A DNA stretch of 15,408 bases from Hondaea fermentalgiana (taxonomy: Eukaryota > Sar > Bigyra > Thraustochytrida > Thraustochytriidae), in NCBI GenBank assembly GCA_014084085.1, contig NPFB01000214.1, positions 1-15,408 on the forward strand. Direction: 5' to 3'. Under the pieces are notes generated by a model. That model was not told the origin of the DNA, did not search any database, and was given only the letters and a program-made list of their open reading frames with translations. The translations under genes and the position numbers were made by a program. Below are positions 7,324 through 15,128 of the stretch, piece after piece. Position 1 is the stretch's first letter; each line of letters starts with the position of its first letter.

Positions 7324-8018
7324 CGTCAGATTCCAACCCGCTGATGCCGACCAGGTCTAGGAAACTCTCGCGCATGGCCTTGACCATATCCCGGGGTTTG
7401 ATGTTCGGGATGGCACTCGCGCACTTGTTGAGGAATCTTTGGACTTCGTCTGGCACATTTTGCTGTTGCGACCGTGCTTGCCGGATGCGATGCGGGTAAA
7501 AACCGCACAACTTCACTTTCTCTCAGAGCAATACACTCAAGGTGTCCCCTCGCTTGCAACCAGTGCTTGCCCTCAAAATGGCCTACAACGCGTGTCACAG
7601 TTATGAAGTATGTGTAATCAAATGGATTGCTGGTGATGTCACGTACGCTAAGATCGCTTTAATGGTTTCGATCCTACTGCGACGAATTAGAGTCTCGTAG
7701 TGGAGCTCGATGCTTCTCCCCACCTTATATGTCGTCTAAACTAGAGGATGTAATGAAGAGCTTAATGATCACAGATCTCTGGCCATGCTGGTTCGTGCTC
7801 TACGCGATGTTAGACTTACTGTCTTAATGTCGCATGAACGAGTGGCTGCTGAGTTCGAATGGTTGTTGGCACGGCAAGCCTGCAAGAGACTTCCTATGGG
7901 CACCAAGTCGATTTCACCACTTCTGTGGCGCTGCTGTCTGCTCACGTCATTTCCATTTCCCCAAGGGCAGCTGCGAAGTCGATAAATCAAAATGACAACA
8001 ACAATAATCTTTACTTAT
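6716..8018. other. Region between the ankyrin paralogues with unresolved coding-like fragments
   Basis: This 1.3 kb separates two genes of the same orientation. Both strands have open frames. The minus strand has two stretches with protein-like composition (6712-7323 and 7277-7735), listed separately. No ankyrin consensus such as RGWTxLMYAC occurs here, so it does not look like a third, decayed paralogue. It must also contain the promoter of the downstream ankyrin gene and the 3' UTR of the upstream one. I found no AATAAA shortly after the 8019 stop. Confidence 0.4.
7277..7735 (-). CDS. Candidate multi-exon small gene or decayed gene
   Basis: I do not recognise this. Two protein-like pieces lie in order on the minus strand. 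The upstream piece (about 7735-7647) opens directly after a TTTAG that could be a splice acceptor and reads VGRSIELHYETLIRR. It ends at GTACGTG (7646-7640), the same heptamer that begins the two better supported introns here. The downstream piece ends at the TAG at 7277 and contains VQRFLNKCASAIPNIKPRD, followed by a Leu/Asp- and then Lys/Arg-rich end. They join in frame if the intron runs 7646-7437 (acceptor CAAAG), or 7642-7463 with a GTGACA donor and a CAACAG acceptor (180 nt). A GTAAGT donor at 7819 would connect in frame to 7735 from a piece further upstream. No ATG is visible for that first piece. The alternative is a pseudogene with frameshifts; a third open frame inside the putative intron also looks protein-like. 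Confidence 0.25.
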
Positions 8019-9158
8019 TTACATGCACACGCAGCGGGACGGCTCGCCGGTGCTATTCTTGGATTTCGCGGGCCCGGCTGAAGCCGAGACTATATTTCGT
8101 TCAAAAATACATGTCTCGCGATAAGTGTGAACAATATCATGAACCAAGTCCTCGCACAAGCTCGAAGAGACCCCTTGCAACAAAAAGTACTCTACGCCAA
8201 GGTTGATTCGTGCACAGTCCTTGAAGCTGCGAACACGATCACGAAACATTGTGCAGAGAACGCTGCGCTTCTTGGGCTCGCTGGCCAAGTGTTTCAAAAC
8301 GAGCGCAGCCAGTGGGCTCTTTACGAACCGTATGAAACGAGCAACCTCGTCAAAGTCGAGATGGCCTTGCGCGATCGAATGGTGAACCAGGTCACAGGAG
8401 CGACCCAGGTCAGCGCCATTTTGCCAACAGATTGTGAAGCAATCGCGTCGAGAGCTGCAAACGTTTTCCGAAAGCAAAGCTGCTGGCAGGCAAGCTAGCT
8501 CGAGAGCGGTAAAACCGTCCTTTGAGCTCTTTGCATGAACATCGACCTTGCCCTGCTCAACCAACCGTTTCGCCGCGCGGCCGAGAGAATGATGGCAGGC
8601 GTACATGAGTGCAGTCCAGCCTCGCTTATCTTTGGCGTCAAGATTGACGCCGCATTGCTGGAGGAAGGCTGCCATATCCTCATTAACGTGCTTGCACGCA
8701 TGAATCAGAGCGGTGCGCCCCTCGAGATCAACGGCGTCGAGGGCGTCTCGCATTTGTCGTTTCACCAGCTGCTCCGCAAGCCACGCAGAGAGCGCGTTAT
8801 TTTCCTTGCATGCAACACTGCACATAAGAGGCGTCATACCAGTGACTGCGTCCGCAAGGCACAGCATTTCTGGTGCTCCGAAGACAGCGTCTTGCACGCC
8901 CTGTACATCTCCGGCCCGAACGAGGCCAAAGATGTCATCGTGAGCCGACATGGGGGCTGCGAATGGCGAGCGGGCGGGACAGTGCGCATGGATTTTCGCC
9001 ATTTGCGGTTTGTAAAGCTGCTCGCATCTTTGTCGCATGTGCCTCCACCCGTACCTACACGATGATCGCTTTGCTCGGACTGCGCTCTCGGAGAGGGTCC
9101 ACCCCGTCCCCGCTCTTTCTCGGGCCTGGTTCCCATGCAAAGGCGCCTGGTTCCCCAT
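8019..9158 (-). CDS. Ankyrin-repeat protein with C-terminal CaaX box (CVCM), up to 379 aa
   Basis: Paralogue of the protein at 5708-6715. I give the longest ATG-led frame, but the shared part begins only near residue 70 (MSAHDDIF, ATG at 8951). The ATG at 9002 (residue 53) has the best context (A at -3, G at +4), so the true product may be about 310-327 aa. Ankyrin repeats span about residues 74-225, with GRTALIHAC (147-155), RGWTALMYACHHSL (179-192) and GFTALELAC (215-223). Residues about 238-345 match the paralogue's post-ankyrin region, including an LDFDEV...FVK segment and an SFKD...L..GV segment. The tail is rich in Ser, Gly and Lys and ends in CVCM, a predicted farnesylation signal, but has less basic charge than the paralogue. 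There is no visible intron. Tandem orientation and shared architecture point to local duplication followed by strong divergence. Confidence 0.83.
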   Translation of the reverse strand: MGNQAPLHGNQARERAGTGWTLSESAVRAKRSSCRYGWRHMRQRCEQLYKPQMAKIHAHCPARSPFAAPMSAHDDIFGLVRAGDVQGVQDAVFGAPEMLCLADAVTGMTPLMCSVACKENNALSAWLAEQLVKRQMRDALDAVDLEGRTALIHACKHVNEDMAAFLQQCGVNLDAKDKRGWTALMYACHHSLGRAAKRLVEQGKVDVHAKSSKDGFTALELACLPAALLSENVCSSRRDCFTICWQNGADLGRSCDLVHHSIAQGHLDFDEVARFIRFVKSPLAALVLKHLASEPKKRSVLCTMFRDRVRSFKDCARINLGVEYFLLQGVSSSLCEDLVHDIVHTYRETCIFERNIVSASAGPAKSKNSTGEPSRCVCM

Positions 9159-9166
9159 GCAAAGGC
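9125..9166. repeat. 21-bp tandem duplication at the first ATG of the second ankyrin frame
   Basis: CCTGGTTCCCATGCAAAGGC occurs twice in direct tandem (9125-9145 and 9146-9166; the second copy has one extra C). It spans the most upstream ATG of the ankyrin frame, which suggests that this end may be leader rather than coding. Confidence 0.85.
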
Positions 9167-9495
9167 TTGTTGAAGGAGAACAGGTTCTCGCACGATTGCG
9201 GAACCCCTGCGGAACTCATGTGTTCTCTGACAGTGAAGTCAAACGAGCGGACGAGCGCGCAAGCGAGTATGACTTGCAAAGAGACGGGTTGAGCAAAAAT
9301 CCGGGACGGGTCAGACGCAGGAGAGCGAGAGGAAGTCGGGCCGCCAAGTGAGTTCTCCTTTTCCTTTTCTGGGGAATGGGAGGGAGGCAAGGGTATAGAA
9401 ATGAAGCCAAAAGCAGAGACTTCCGGAGAACCTTTTCGGGAATGCAAGAGCAAAAAGAAGGAACAAAAAGAAGAATAAGGTGCAATGATCTGCAA
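9159..9495. other. Intergenic region between carrier and second ankyrin gene
   Basis: These 337 bp run from the carrier stop codon to the longest ankyrin start, both on the minus strand. They must hold the carrier 3' UTR and the ankyrin promoter. The stretch about 9350-9480 is purine-rich on the plus strand (pyrimidine-rich on the transcribed strand). No canonical AATAAA is visible on the minus strand. Confidence 0.5.
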
Positions 9496-10721
9496 TTAGA
9501 CGCCAAGTGCGTCACGAAGAAGAGAGTATGCGCCAAATTGAATGGCAGAATTAGGCACCATGCGCACGAGGTACGGAGAGATGCCGTGGAAGAATCGACC
9601 AAGACCCTCGGCGCGGTACAGCTTGATGTAACAGTCCAAGGCGCTAGTGTACTCTGATGGCTTGCCGTTGTGACCTTGCATCTGCATGATGCGGCGGACC
9701 GTGTCGTTGGGGTACATGACAAAACCGGCGCACGCGCCACCAAAAGCACCCGCTACGAGTTTGTTGATAACTTTGTTCTCGGGCTGAATCGTTTCGAGAA
9801 TGCCGATTGACGCGTCAAAAACGGCAAACTTGATGCCCTCGTACGGAATGGCGCCCAGAAGCGTAGGCCCTACGCCCCGATACCAAGACAGAATCCCCTC
9901 CGTCTTGGCCATGTGGGCTAGCGTGCCAAACATGCGATTCTGCACGCCATCTGCGCGAACTAATTTGCCAGACATGCGCGTTCGCGCAACGTCGAGCGGA
10001 TACGTCAGCGCGCACGCCGTCATTCCAGCCACCGACCCAGACGTGAACGACAGCCAGAAGGGGACTTCGTGGCGTTTTTGCGACTTGGCTGACACGAGAA
10101 AACCGTCTTGCAGCGTGATACTATCGTCCAAGAAGCGTTGGGCTAACGCAACCTTGTACATGTCATTAAAACTAAAGAGAATGCCACGCGAGGGAAACAC
10201 GCGGGCGCAGTTGACAAAGTTGCCGCGCCACAGGCCTTGAACGCCCTCTTTTTCTACAATCATTTGGGCCGTCTTGAACATGCTCTTTCGCGCGTACCCC
10301 GTCTGCGCCATGATGCGCACGCGCTCGAGCGGAGCTACCATCGTCTTGGCCACAGACCCGGCCACGCCACCGAGAACGAGTCTCTGTCAAAGCATATCCA
10401 CGTTCACCTCGTCAGTCTTTCAGCTTCCGGAGCGAGACGCGATGCGCCAGCACGTCCGGGGCGGTCTTCGCCCGGGTTCTGCGCCCCCGGGGGCCCGCCC
10501 GCTTCGGCTGGCCGGCGCCCCTTCTTGTTCTTCTTGCCGTTCTTCGGCCTGCCATCTTCACGTACCGTCAGCTGTTTCTCGCGGTCTCCGCGCGGCCTCT
10601 TGCGCGCCTTCTCGGCGTCCATCGTCGCCGTCTGCGCGGCGGAGTTGCCCACGAGGGCCTCCACGCCGGAGGGCCCTTTGGGCGTCACCACCACCCCGGC
10701 CCCCGAGGGGCTCTCCGACAT
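9496..10721 (-). CDS. Mitochondrial carrier family (SLC25) protein, two exons, 347 aa
   Basis: Six-helix transporter of the mitochondrial inner membrane. It has three homologous repeats of about 100 residues, each with the canonical PX[DE]XX[KR] motif: PLERVR (residues 70-75), PLDVAR (181-186) and PNDTVR (277-282). Each is followed by the usual EG-x-x-x-W/F-x-x-G type sequence (EGVQGLWRGN, EGILSWYRG, EGLGRFFHG). The exon 2 frame continues upstream of its first in-frame ATG into RLVLGGVAGSVAKT, exactly the expected start of helix 1, so a first exon is required. Exon 1 is 10721-10566 (52 residues, basic and disordered, starting MSES); exon 2 is 10383-9496. They join phase 0 as EKQLT/RLVLGG. The substrate is not certain; sequence flavour is closest to nucleotide/CoA-type carriers, which is inference. 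The gene is divergent from NDUFB7, another mitochondrial gene. Total length fits the family plus a short N-terminal extension. Confidence 0.9.
10384..10565 (-). other. Spliceosomal intron of the carrier gene (182 nt)
   Basis: The donor is ACG/GTACGTG at 10565 and the acceptor TTTGACAG ends at 10384. A CTGAC branch-point-like word lies about 28 nt before the acceptor (10415-10411). Removing it restores the conserved start of the first carrier helix in phase 0. The unspliced frame instead runs into a stop at 10404. Confidence 0.82.
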
Positions 10722-11500
10722 CTCCTCGCCGCCAGGCCTGCTCCTCGCCGGAGAGGCCCGGCCGAGGTCCCTGCGCTCCGCCGCGATCTCGATCTCCCCG
10801 GCCCGCGCGCCGCCGCTCCCGCGCGCGCTCTCCGCGTCCTCCTCGGCGCCCTCCGCGAGCGCGAACTGCACGCGCGCTGCGATTCTGGCTGGCCAACGCA
10901 AACCGGCCTATCCCGCCCGCCTTTCCGCTATCAGGCCCAACGGTACGGCACGCGCAGGCCCGGCTCGGCTCGACTCGACTCGACTCGACTCGGCTCGGCT
11001 CTCAGCTCGCCCATCTCCCCTCGCGCATCTCGGCAGGCAGCCTCGGCGACGCGAGCCTCTCTCTTCCCGCCTTTCCGCGCAGAAACCGCCGGCAGGCAGG
11101 CAGACGTCCAGCGGCGGCACCGCGATTCCTCGTTTCCCCTGCGGGCATCGACGGGCCCGATGCGGTGGAAACGCAAGAGCCTAGTGCGCAAAGACCGGCG
11201 GGCTTAATTCCCCCGCGTGCAGGGGAGAAGCGCGCGTTTGCCCCGAAGCTTAGTCCCGGGGCTTAGTCCCCGGCCTGCCCTGCTGCAGCCGCTCGTGGAG
11301 CCGCATAAGCGCAAGGACGGGGACGCGGAGAGCGGCAGCGAGCGCGAGCGGCCGAGCGGCAGAGCGAGCACGCAGGCACGCCCGGAGACGGCGGCAGGAG
11401 CTTCTGCGGAGACGCGCGGCCCGCGCTCGCCCTTTGCTCGCTCGCTGGCTAGCTCGCCCGGCAGGCAGCCTCGAGAGAGACGCTTGAACAGAGAGACAGC
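10722..11500. promoter_or_regulatory. Putative bidirectional promoter between two mitochondrial genes
   Basis: These 780 bp lie between two divergent start codons, both ATGTCG. The DNA is very GC-rich with no evident TATA box. It includes the symmetric pentamer array at 10961-11000, a GGCA run near 11093-11103 and a short direct repeat (GCTTAGTCCC at 11248-11257 and 11261-11270). Long open frames here have Arg/Ala/Pro/Ser composition and are not credible genes. Shared regulation is inferred only from arrangement and common organelle. Confidence 0.4.
10961..11000. repeat. Symmetric pentanucleotide array (CGGCT/CGACT)8
   Basis: Eight uninterrupted pentamers in the order two CGGCT, four CGACT, two CGGCT. 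It sits in the space between the divergent carrier and NDUFB7 genes. Confidence 0.92.
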
Positions 11501-11905
11501 ATGTCGACGCGAGGTACGTGCGGGCGCGGAGGCGGGAGGAGAGGGAGGAAGCCGGGGGCGGGGCCGAGGCGAGAGCGGCGAGATGGGAACTGACGCAGCG
11601 AGACGCTGTGGATTGCGACTTTTTGTGTTTCTCGACGATGCGCGAAAATCTTGGCGAAAAAAACAAAACCAAATGAACGAACGAATGAACAAACAGAGCT
11701 GCCCGTGGACCGTGAGGAGCTTCGCCGCTACCAGATTAGCCTTGCGAACCGTGACTTTTGCTCCCACCTCCTCATTCCGCTCGAAAAGTGCCGGCGAGAG
11801 ACCGCATTTTCCATGAGCAAGTGCCATCATCAGCTCCACGCCTACGAGCAGTGCCAGTATGACGAGTACCAAAAGTCTGTCAAGGCGGCCCTGACGCAAA
11901 AGTAA
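11501..11905 (+). CDS. NADH dehydrogenase (complex I) B18 subunit, NDUFB7, two exons, 73 aa
   Basis: Accessory subunit of respiratory complex I on the intermembrane-space side of the mitochondrial inner membrane. The product has twin CX9C motifs: C-SHLLIPLEK-C and C-HHQLHAYEQ-C. The first follows NRDFC, matching the family's LRDYCAHHLIRLLKC region; the second ends in YEQCQYDEY, matching WDYCEHRDY. Such proteins are normally oxidised by the Mia40 import pathway. Exon 1 (11501-11513) encodes only MSTR plus one base; exon 2 is 11697-11905, giving MSTRELPVDREELRRYQ. I prefer this spliced start to the unspliced ATG at 11651, which would add an Asn/Lys/Thr-rich leader lying in the intron. The ATG has A at -3. 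The protein lacks the longer, myristoylated N-terminus and charged C-terminal tail of animal forms, so it is close to a minimal core. The family assignment is strong, the first exon good but unproven. Confidence 0.88.
11514..11696 (+). other. Spliceosomal intron of NDUFB7 (183 nt)
   Basis: The donor is GAG/GTACGTG at 11514 and the acceptor AACAAACAG ends at 11696; the intron is phase 1, completing a GAG codon. The 3' part is A-rich, unlike the GC-rich flanks. The donor heptamer is identical to that of the carrier intron and the length differs by one base. Confidence 0.78.
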
Positions 11906-12374
11906 ATATGGACATTTTGGGTCGTCTCGCTTTGGCACTGCCATCGCCACGACCACCACTTCCACCATCCATCATTTTACCACCAACACCACCACATCAA
12001 GTACAACAACAACACAGCCAACGCCATATCCCATGCATCTTCCTCCATCTCTGCCCGCCTCCAGACTCGGACCTTGATATCGCAGCCAGCTGGACTGACT
12101 GCAAGCATGAAGTCATTTCCCTCGCACGCAAGATCATGACAAAAGACACACTGTTCATCTGGAGACGACTACAACAGACCGGGCGCCATGCTCACACCTA
12201 GTCAACTGCTAAGCACGATTGTGAAAGAGATCTTTCTTCGTCTGTCAATCTTTCTTCTCTGATTTCTGTATTCCATCTCTTGTGTGCGTGCCGCGATCGT
12301 TAAATTTATGCTGTCGGGACCTTCCTCAGGGCGGACTTCGAGGAAAGGAAAGTAAAAGAGTCTTTTCGCAGTCC

Positions 12375-12493
12375 CGCAGCAAGAAGGGGGAAAAGTAAGG
12401 GGCGAGAGAATGCCCAAGTCGGTCGTCCCAACGCAGCCGCGCAGCAAGAGGGGAAAAAGTAAGGACCAAAAGAATGCCCAATTCGGTCGTCCC
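12375..12493. repeat. Imperfect tandem duplication, 65-bp period
   Basis: Two copies of about 54-55 bp (12375-12429 and 12440-12493) share CGCAGCAAGA, GGGGAAAA/GAAAAAGTAAGG, GAATGCCCAA and TCGGTCGTCCC. They differ by several substitutions and a one-base indel and are separated by about 10 bp. The duplication lies in non-coding DNA beyond the GH3 stop. Confidence 0.85.
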
Positions 12494-12532
12494 TGCGAAC
12501 TTGAAGCATTTGTATGAATTCTTCGAGTCGTG

Positions 12533-12538
12533 AATAAA
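12533..12538 (+). terminator. Possible polyadenylation signal on plus strand
   Basis: AATAAA on the plus strand, about 630 nt past the NDUFB7 stop and abutting the GH3 stop codon on the other strand. It is the only canonical signal seen downstream of NDUFB7; it may be chance. Confidence 0.25.
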
Positions 12539-14842
12539 TTACTTTGTATTAACGAGAGGCAGAGTGGCGCCCATTGCTGAAAACGGCGCACGAGCGCGAA
12601 TGTCGCGCGACGAAGCTCCCCAAAGCCATTCATGAGAGCACTTGGTCAAGGTGCCAAGAGACCAAGACCCACTGCCATTCCACTCAGCGACGTCAGCAAA
12701 GCTCACATGGATCGTCACTAGCTTGTGCTCTTGCGCCCGCACATGCACACGTTGGAATTGAGCAAGCTTCTTCAGTGGCCGCGTCACATTCGATGCAGCG
12801 GTCACGCACGCGCTGTCTGACTGGCCCAGGTACACTTGAACAACTTCAATCGCGTCCACCTTGCCCTCATTGTGAAGAGTTACCTCCAGGTCCCAGCCGC
12901 CATGATGCGACGCTCGCGCACTAGCATTTGAAAATGAAAATTCCGTATAGGTGAGTCCAAACCCAAATGGAAACGCCACGTCAATCTTGTGCTGGTCAAA
13001 CCAGCGATAACCAATCATGAGGCCTTCCTTGTACAAGGCACGCGCGTCGCCAGGGTACTCATCGGGAGCAAACTCGATTTCGGCGCCGCGTTTGGGCAGC
13101 GTGATCGGGAGACGACCGGTCGGAGCGGCTTGCCCGAGTAAAACTTGAGCAAGAGCATCGCCAAAGGCCTGGCCTGGCATAAAGGAAAGAAGAGTGGCAC
13201 TCGCTTGCGATGTCATGGGCATGATTACTGGCCCAGGCGCGATTGCAACGAGAATCGTTGGCACACCAAGCGCAAGCGCTGCGTCAAGGACCGCAGACGA
13301 CAGTCGCTGTGCCGGCGCGTCAAACTCGAGTGATGCCCGGTCTTGGCCTTCGGTTGATGACGTCGCAATTACCACCACCGCCACGGACGCGCCAGCGGAC
13401 TTGGCTCCATCCTCCATGGTTTTCACCGCTTCGCTCACGTTTGTACCGCTTGTGTACACCAGTTCAGCGGACGCCCACGCCTCATTCATTGCGAGCGCAT
13501 CTGCGAGTCCACGTCGTGCGGTGACTGCATGCGGACCTGCATCGACGTGACCCGAACCCCCACCTGCCAGAACTGACACGTCATCCGCAGCACTACCGAT
13601 TAAAGTGATGCGACGGATACCACTGCTAGAACGCAAGGGAAGCGTTTTGTTTTCGTTGCGCAAGAGTACCATTCCGGCTGTCGCAAGGTCAGCCGCTAGA
13701 CGCCGCCGCGCAGGGGTCGTCACATCCACGTCAATTTGGCATGGCAAACGGTTGATTGTTGGGAGAAGACCTGCGCCTTTCATGGCGTTCAACACGTGCT
13801 CGACTTGGTTCGTGAGCTGAGCTGCCACCTTTGGATCTTTGGCAGCAAGGCGCTCCAGCTTGGCACCGTAGTGCATGCCCAATGGCATTTCTTGATCCAG
13901 ACCAGCATCCATGGACGCCCGGACTGAGTGGGTAGCCAGCCAGTCACTCACCACAAAGCCATCAAAGCCCCAGTCTTCACGGAGGGTTTTGCCGAGAAGT
14001 GAACCTTGCTCGCATGCGTGCACGCCATGCACCAAGTTGTACGAGCACATGATGGACAAAACACCGGCGCGAACGGCAGCTTCGAAAGGGGCCAGGTACA
14101 CTTCGTGCAGCGTCACGTCGTCCACTTCGGCGCTCACAGTGAATCGGTTTGTCTCCTGGTTGTTGAGGGCAAAGTGTTTGGCCGTGGCAATCATGCCAGG
14201 CACAGACTGAATTCCTCGCACAGCTGCTGCGCTCAGCGCCGCACCGAGTCGAGGATCCTCTCCTGATAGATATTCAAAGTTTCTTCCATTGCGAGGGACG
14301 CGCATCACGTTCAGACCGGGACCAAGCAGCATGTTGGCTCCCTTTTCCGCAAATTCGTACGCCATTTCACGACCCCATTGCCTGGTGAGCTCGGGCGAAA
14401 AGGTGGCTGCCATGTTGAGGGCGCTGGGGTATGCTGTCGACGAACCGTTTGGTCCGCCACGAAAGCCCTGAGGACCATCGTTTTCACGCAGTTCAGGAAT
14501 GCCAAGGCGGCTCACGCCCCGCGTGCGTCCCGTGTACGGGCATCCCAGCGCAAATCCGTGCACGAGACGGATCTTTTCCTCGAGGGTCATGAATTGCGCC
14601 AAGGTTGCAGGCGAGATATCTGCGAGTTCGCCGTCGTCGGTGGTCCAGAGTGCCCGAGCTGCAGCTTCGTCATCATCCACTCTGCTCTTCGTATTTTCTC
14701 GCTGCTCGTCCACCAGCTCAAGTTCTCCCTTTGCGCCGAGCGTTGCGTTTAGCCCCGCCCAAAGCACCGCAAAGGCTGCTGCAAAAGCGAGCGCCGCCTT
14801 GGCATGGCACAGTCGTTTCGATCTTCTCTCCCAGGTCTCCAT
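12539..14842 (-). CDS. Glycoside hydrolase family 3 beta-glucosidase-like enzyme, 767 aa
   Basis: Retaining exo-hydrolase, probably of beta-linked glucosides or oligosaccharides. Residues 14-36 are hydrophobic and form a signal peptide or signal anchor; several Asn-X-Ser/Thr sites (for example 132, 398, 468, 639, 685) fit passage through the secretory pathway. The GH3 N-terminal barrel spans about 85-360 and has END-GPQG (substrate-binding Asp122), KHFALNNQETNR (222-233) and FDGFVVSDW with predicted nucleophile Asp300. The alpha/beta sandwich domain spans about 385-585 and has STEGQDRASLEF, where Glu498 is a good acid/base candidate. FPFGFGLTYTEF (about 624-635) leads into a fibronectin type III-like domain to about 735. 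There is no PA14 insert. Length and domain order are those of complete bacterial, plant and fungal GH3 beta-glucosidases. No intron is visible. The start at ATG 14842 is first in frame and begins just before the hydrophobic segment. Exact substrate cannot be told. Confidence 0.95.
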   Translation of the reverse strand: METWERRSKRLCHAKAALAFAAAFAVLWAGLNATLGAKGELELVDEQRENTKSRVDDDEAAARALWTTDDGELADISPATLAQFMTLEEKIRLVHGFALGCPYTGRTRGVSRLGIPELRENDGPQGFRGGPNGSSTAYPSALNMAATFSPELTRQWGREMAYEFAEKGANMLLGPGLNVMRVPRNGRNFEYLSGEDPRLGAALSAAAVRGIQSVPGMIATAKHFALNNQETNRFTVSAEVDDVTLHEVYLAPFEAAVRAGVLSIMCSYNLVHGVHACEQGSLLGKTLREDWGFDGFVVSDWLATHSVRASMDAGLDQEMPLGMHYGAKLERLAAKDPKVAAQLTNQVEHVLNAMKGAGLLPTINRLPCQIDVDVTTPARRRLAADLATAGMVLLRNENKTLPLRSSSGIRRITLIGSAADDVSVLAGGGSGHVDAGPHAVTARRGLADALAMNEAWASAELVYTSGTNVSEAVKTMEDGAKSAGASVAVVVIATSSTEGQDRASLEFDAPAQRLSSAVLDAALALGVPTILVAIAPGPVIMPMTSQASATLLSFMPGQAFGDALAQVLLGQAAPTGRLPITLPKRGAEIEFAPDEYPGDARALYKEGLMIGYRWFDQHKIDVAFPFGFGLTYTEFSFSNASARASHHGGWDLEVTLHNEGKVDAIEVVQVYLGQSDSACVTAASNVTRPLKKLAQFQRVHVRAQEHKLVTIHVSFADVAEWNGSGSWSLGTLTKCSHEWLWGASSRDIRARAPFSAMGATLPLVNTK

Positions 14843-15085
14843 TGCTCTCCTTTTCCCAAATGCTCGACTCCGCGCAAGCTTCGGATCCTCTTCGCAGCGG
14901 AGAATTCCCCTCTTTCACTCGGCGCCGAGCCACGTTGAGCTCCCCGTCTTTGACGGCGTCCTCCTCGGCCAAGTTGACGACGTCGCGCGCACCGTGGGGA
15001 AGGAAAGATAAGACCTTTTGTGGCGCGCTCCGCGGCGAAGACAGCCGCGCGCGGGGTCTCCTCCTCCTCCGCGCTCGGCACAACT

Positions 15086-15128
15086 CGCAGCAGCAGCGGC
15101 GGCGGCGGCAGTAGCAGCAGCGGCAGCG
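15086..15128. repeat. CAG/CGG trinucleotide-rich tract
   Basis: Runs of CAG and CGG units (GCAGCAGCAGCGGCGGCGGC and similar), with no sign of being coding. Confidence 0.75.

Larger units (their letters stand above)
11906..12538. other. Convergent intergenic region between NDUFB7 and the GH3 gene
   Basis: This 630 bp lies between two stop codons. A CCA/ACAAC-rich stretch (about 11940-12020) follows NDUFB7, then a T-rich part and a tandem duplication at 12375-12493. AATAAA occurs on the plus strand at 12533-12538, immediately beside the GH3 stop. A 97-codon open frame starts three bases after the NDUFB7 stop (11908-12201), but it is simple-sequence rich and unsupported. Confidence 0.5.

Noticed and set aside
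7785..7985. 66-codon open frame on plus strand with ATG
   Set aside because: Short, no recognisable motif, and it overlaps minus-strand fragments; neither strand can be preferred, so I did not list it.
7277..7990. Third decayed ankyrin paralogue
   Set aside because: None of the conserved words shared by the two ankyrin genes (RGWTxLMYACHHSL, GRTALxHAC, CVCM) can be found in any frame.
11908..12201. 97-codon open frame right after the NDUFB7 stop
   Set aside because: Pro/Thr/Gln-rich simple sequence at its start, no recognisable domain, and it lies where the NDUFB7 3' UTR should be.
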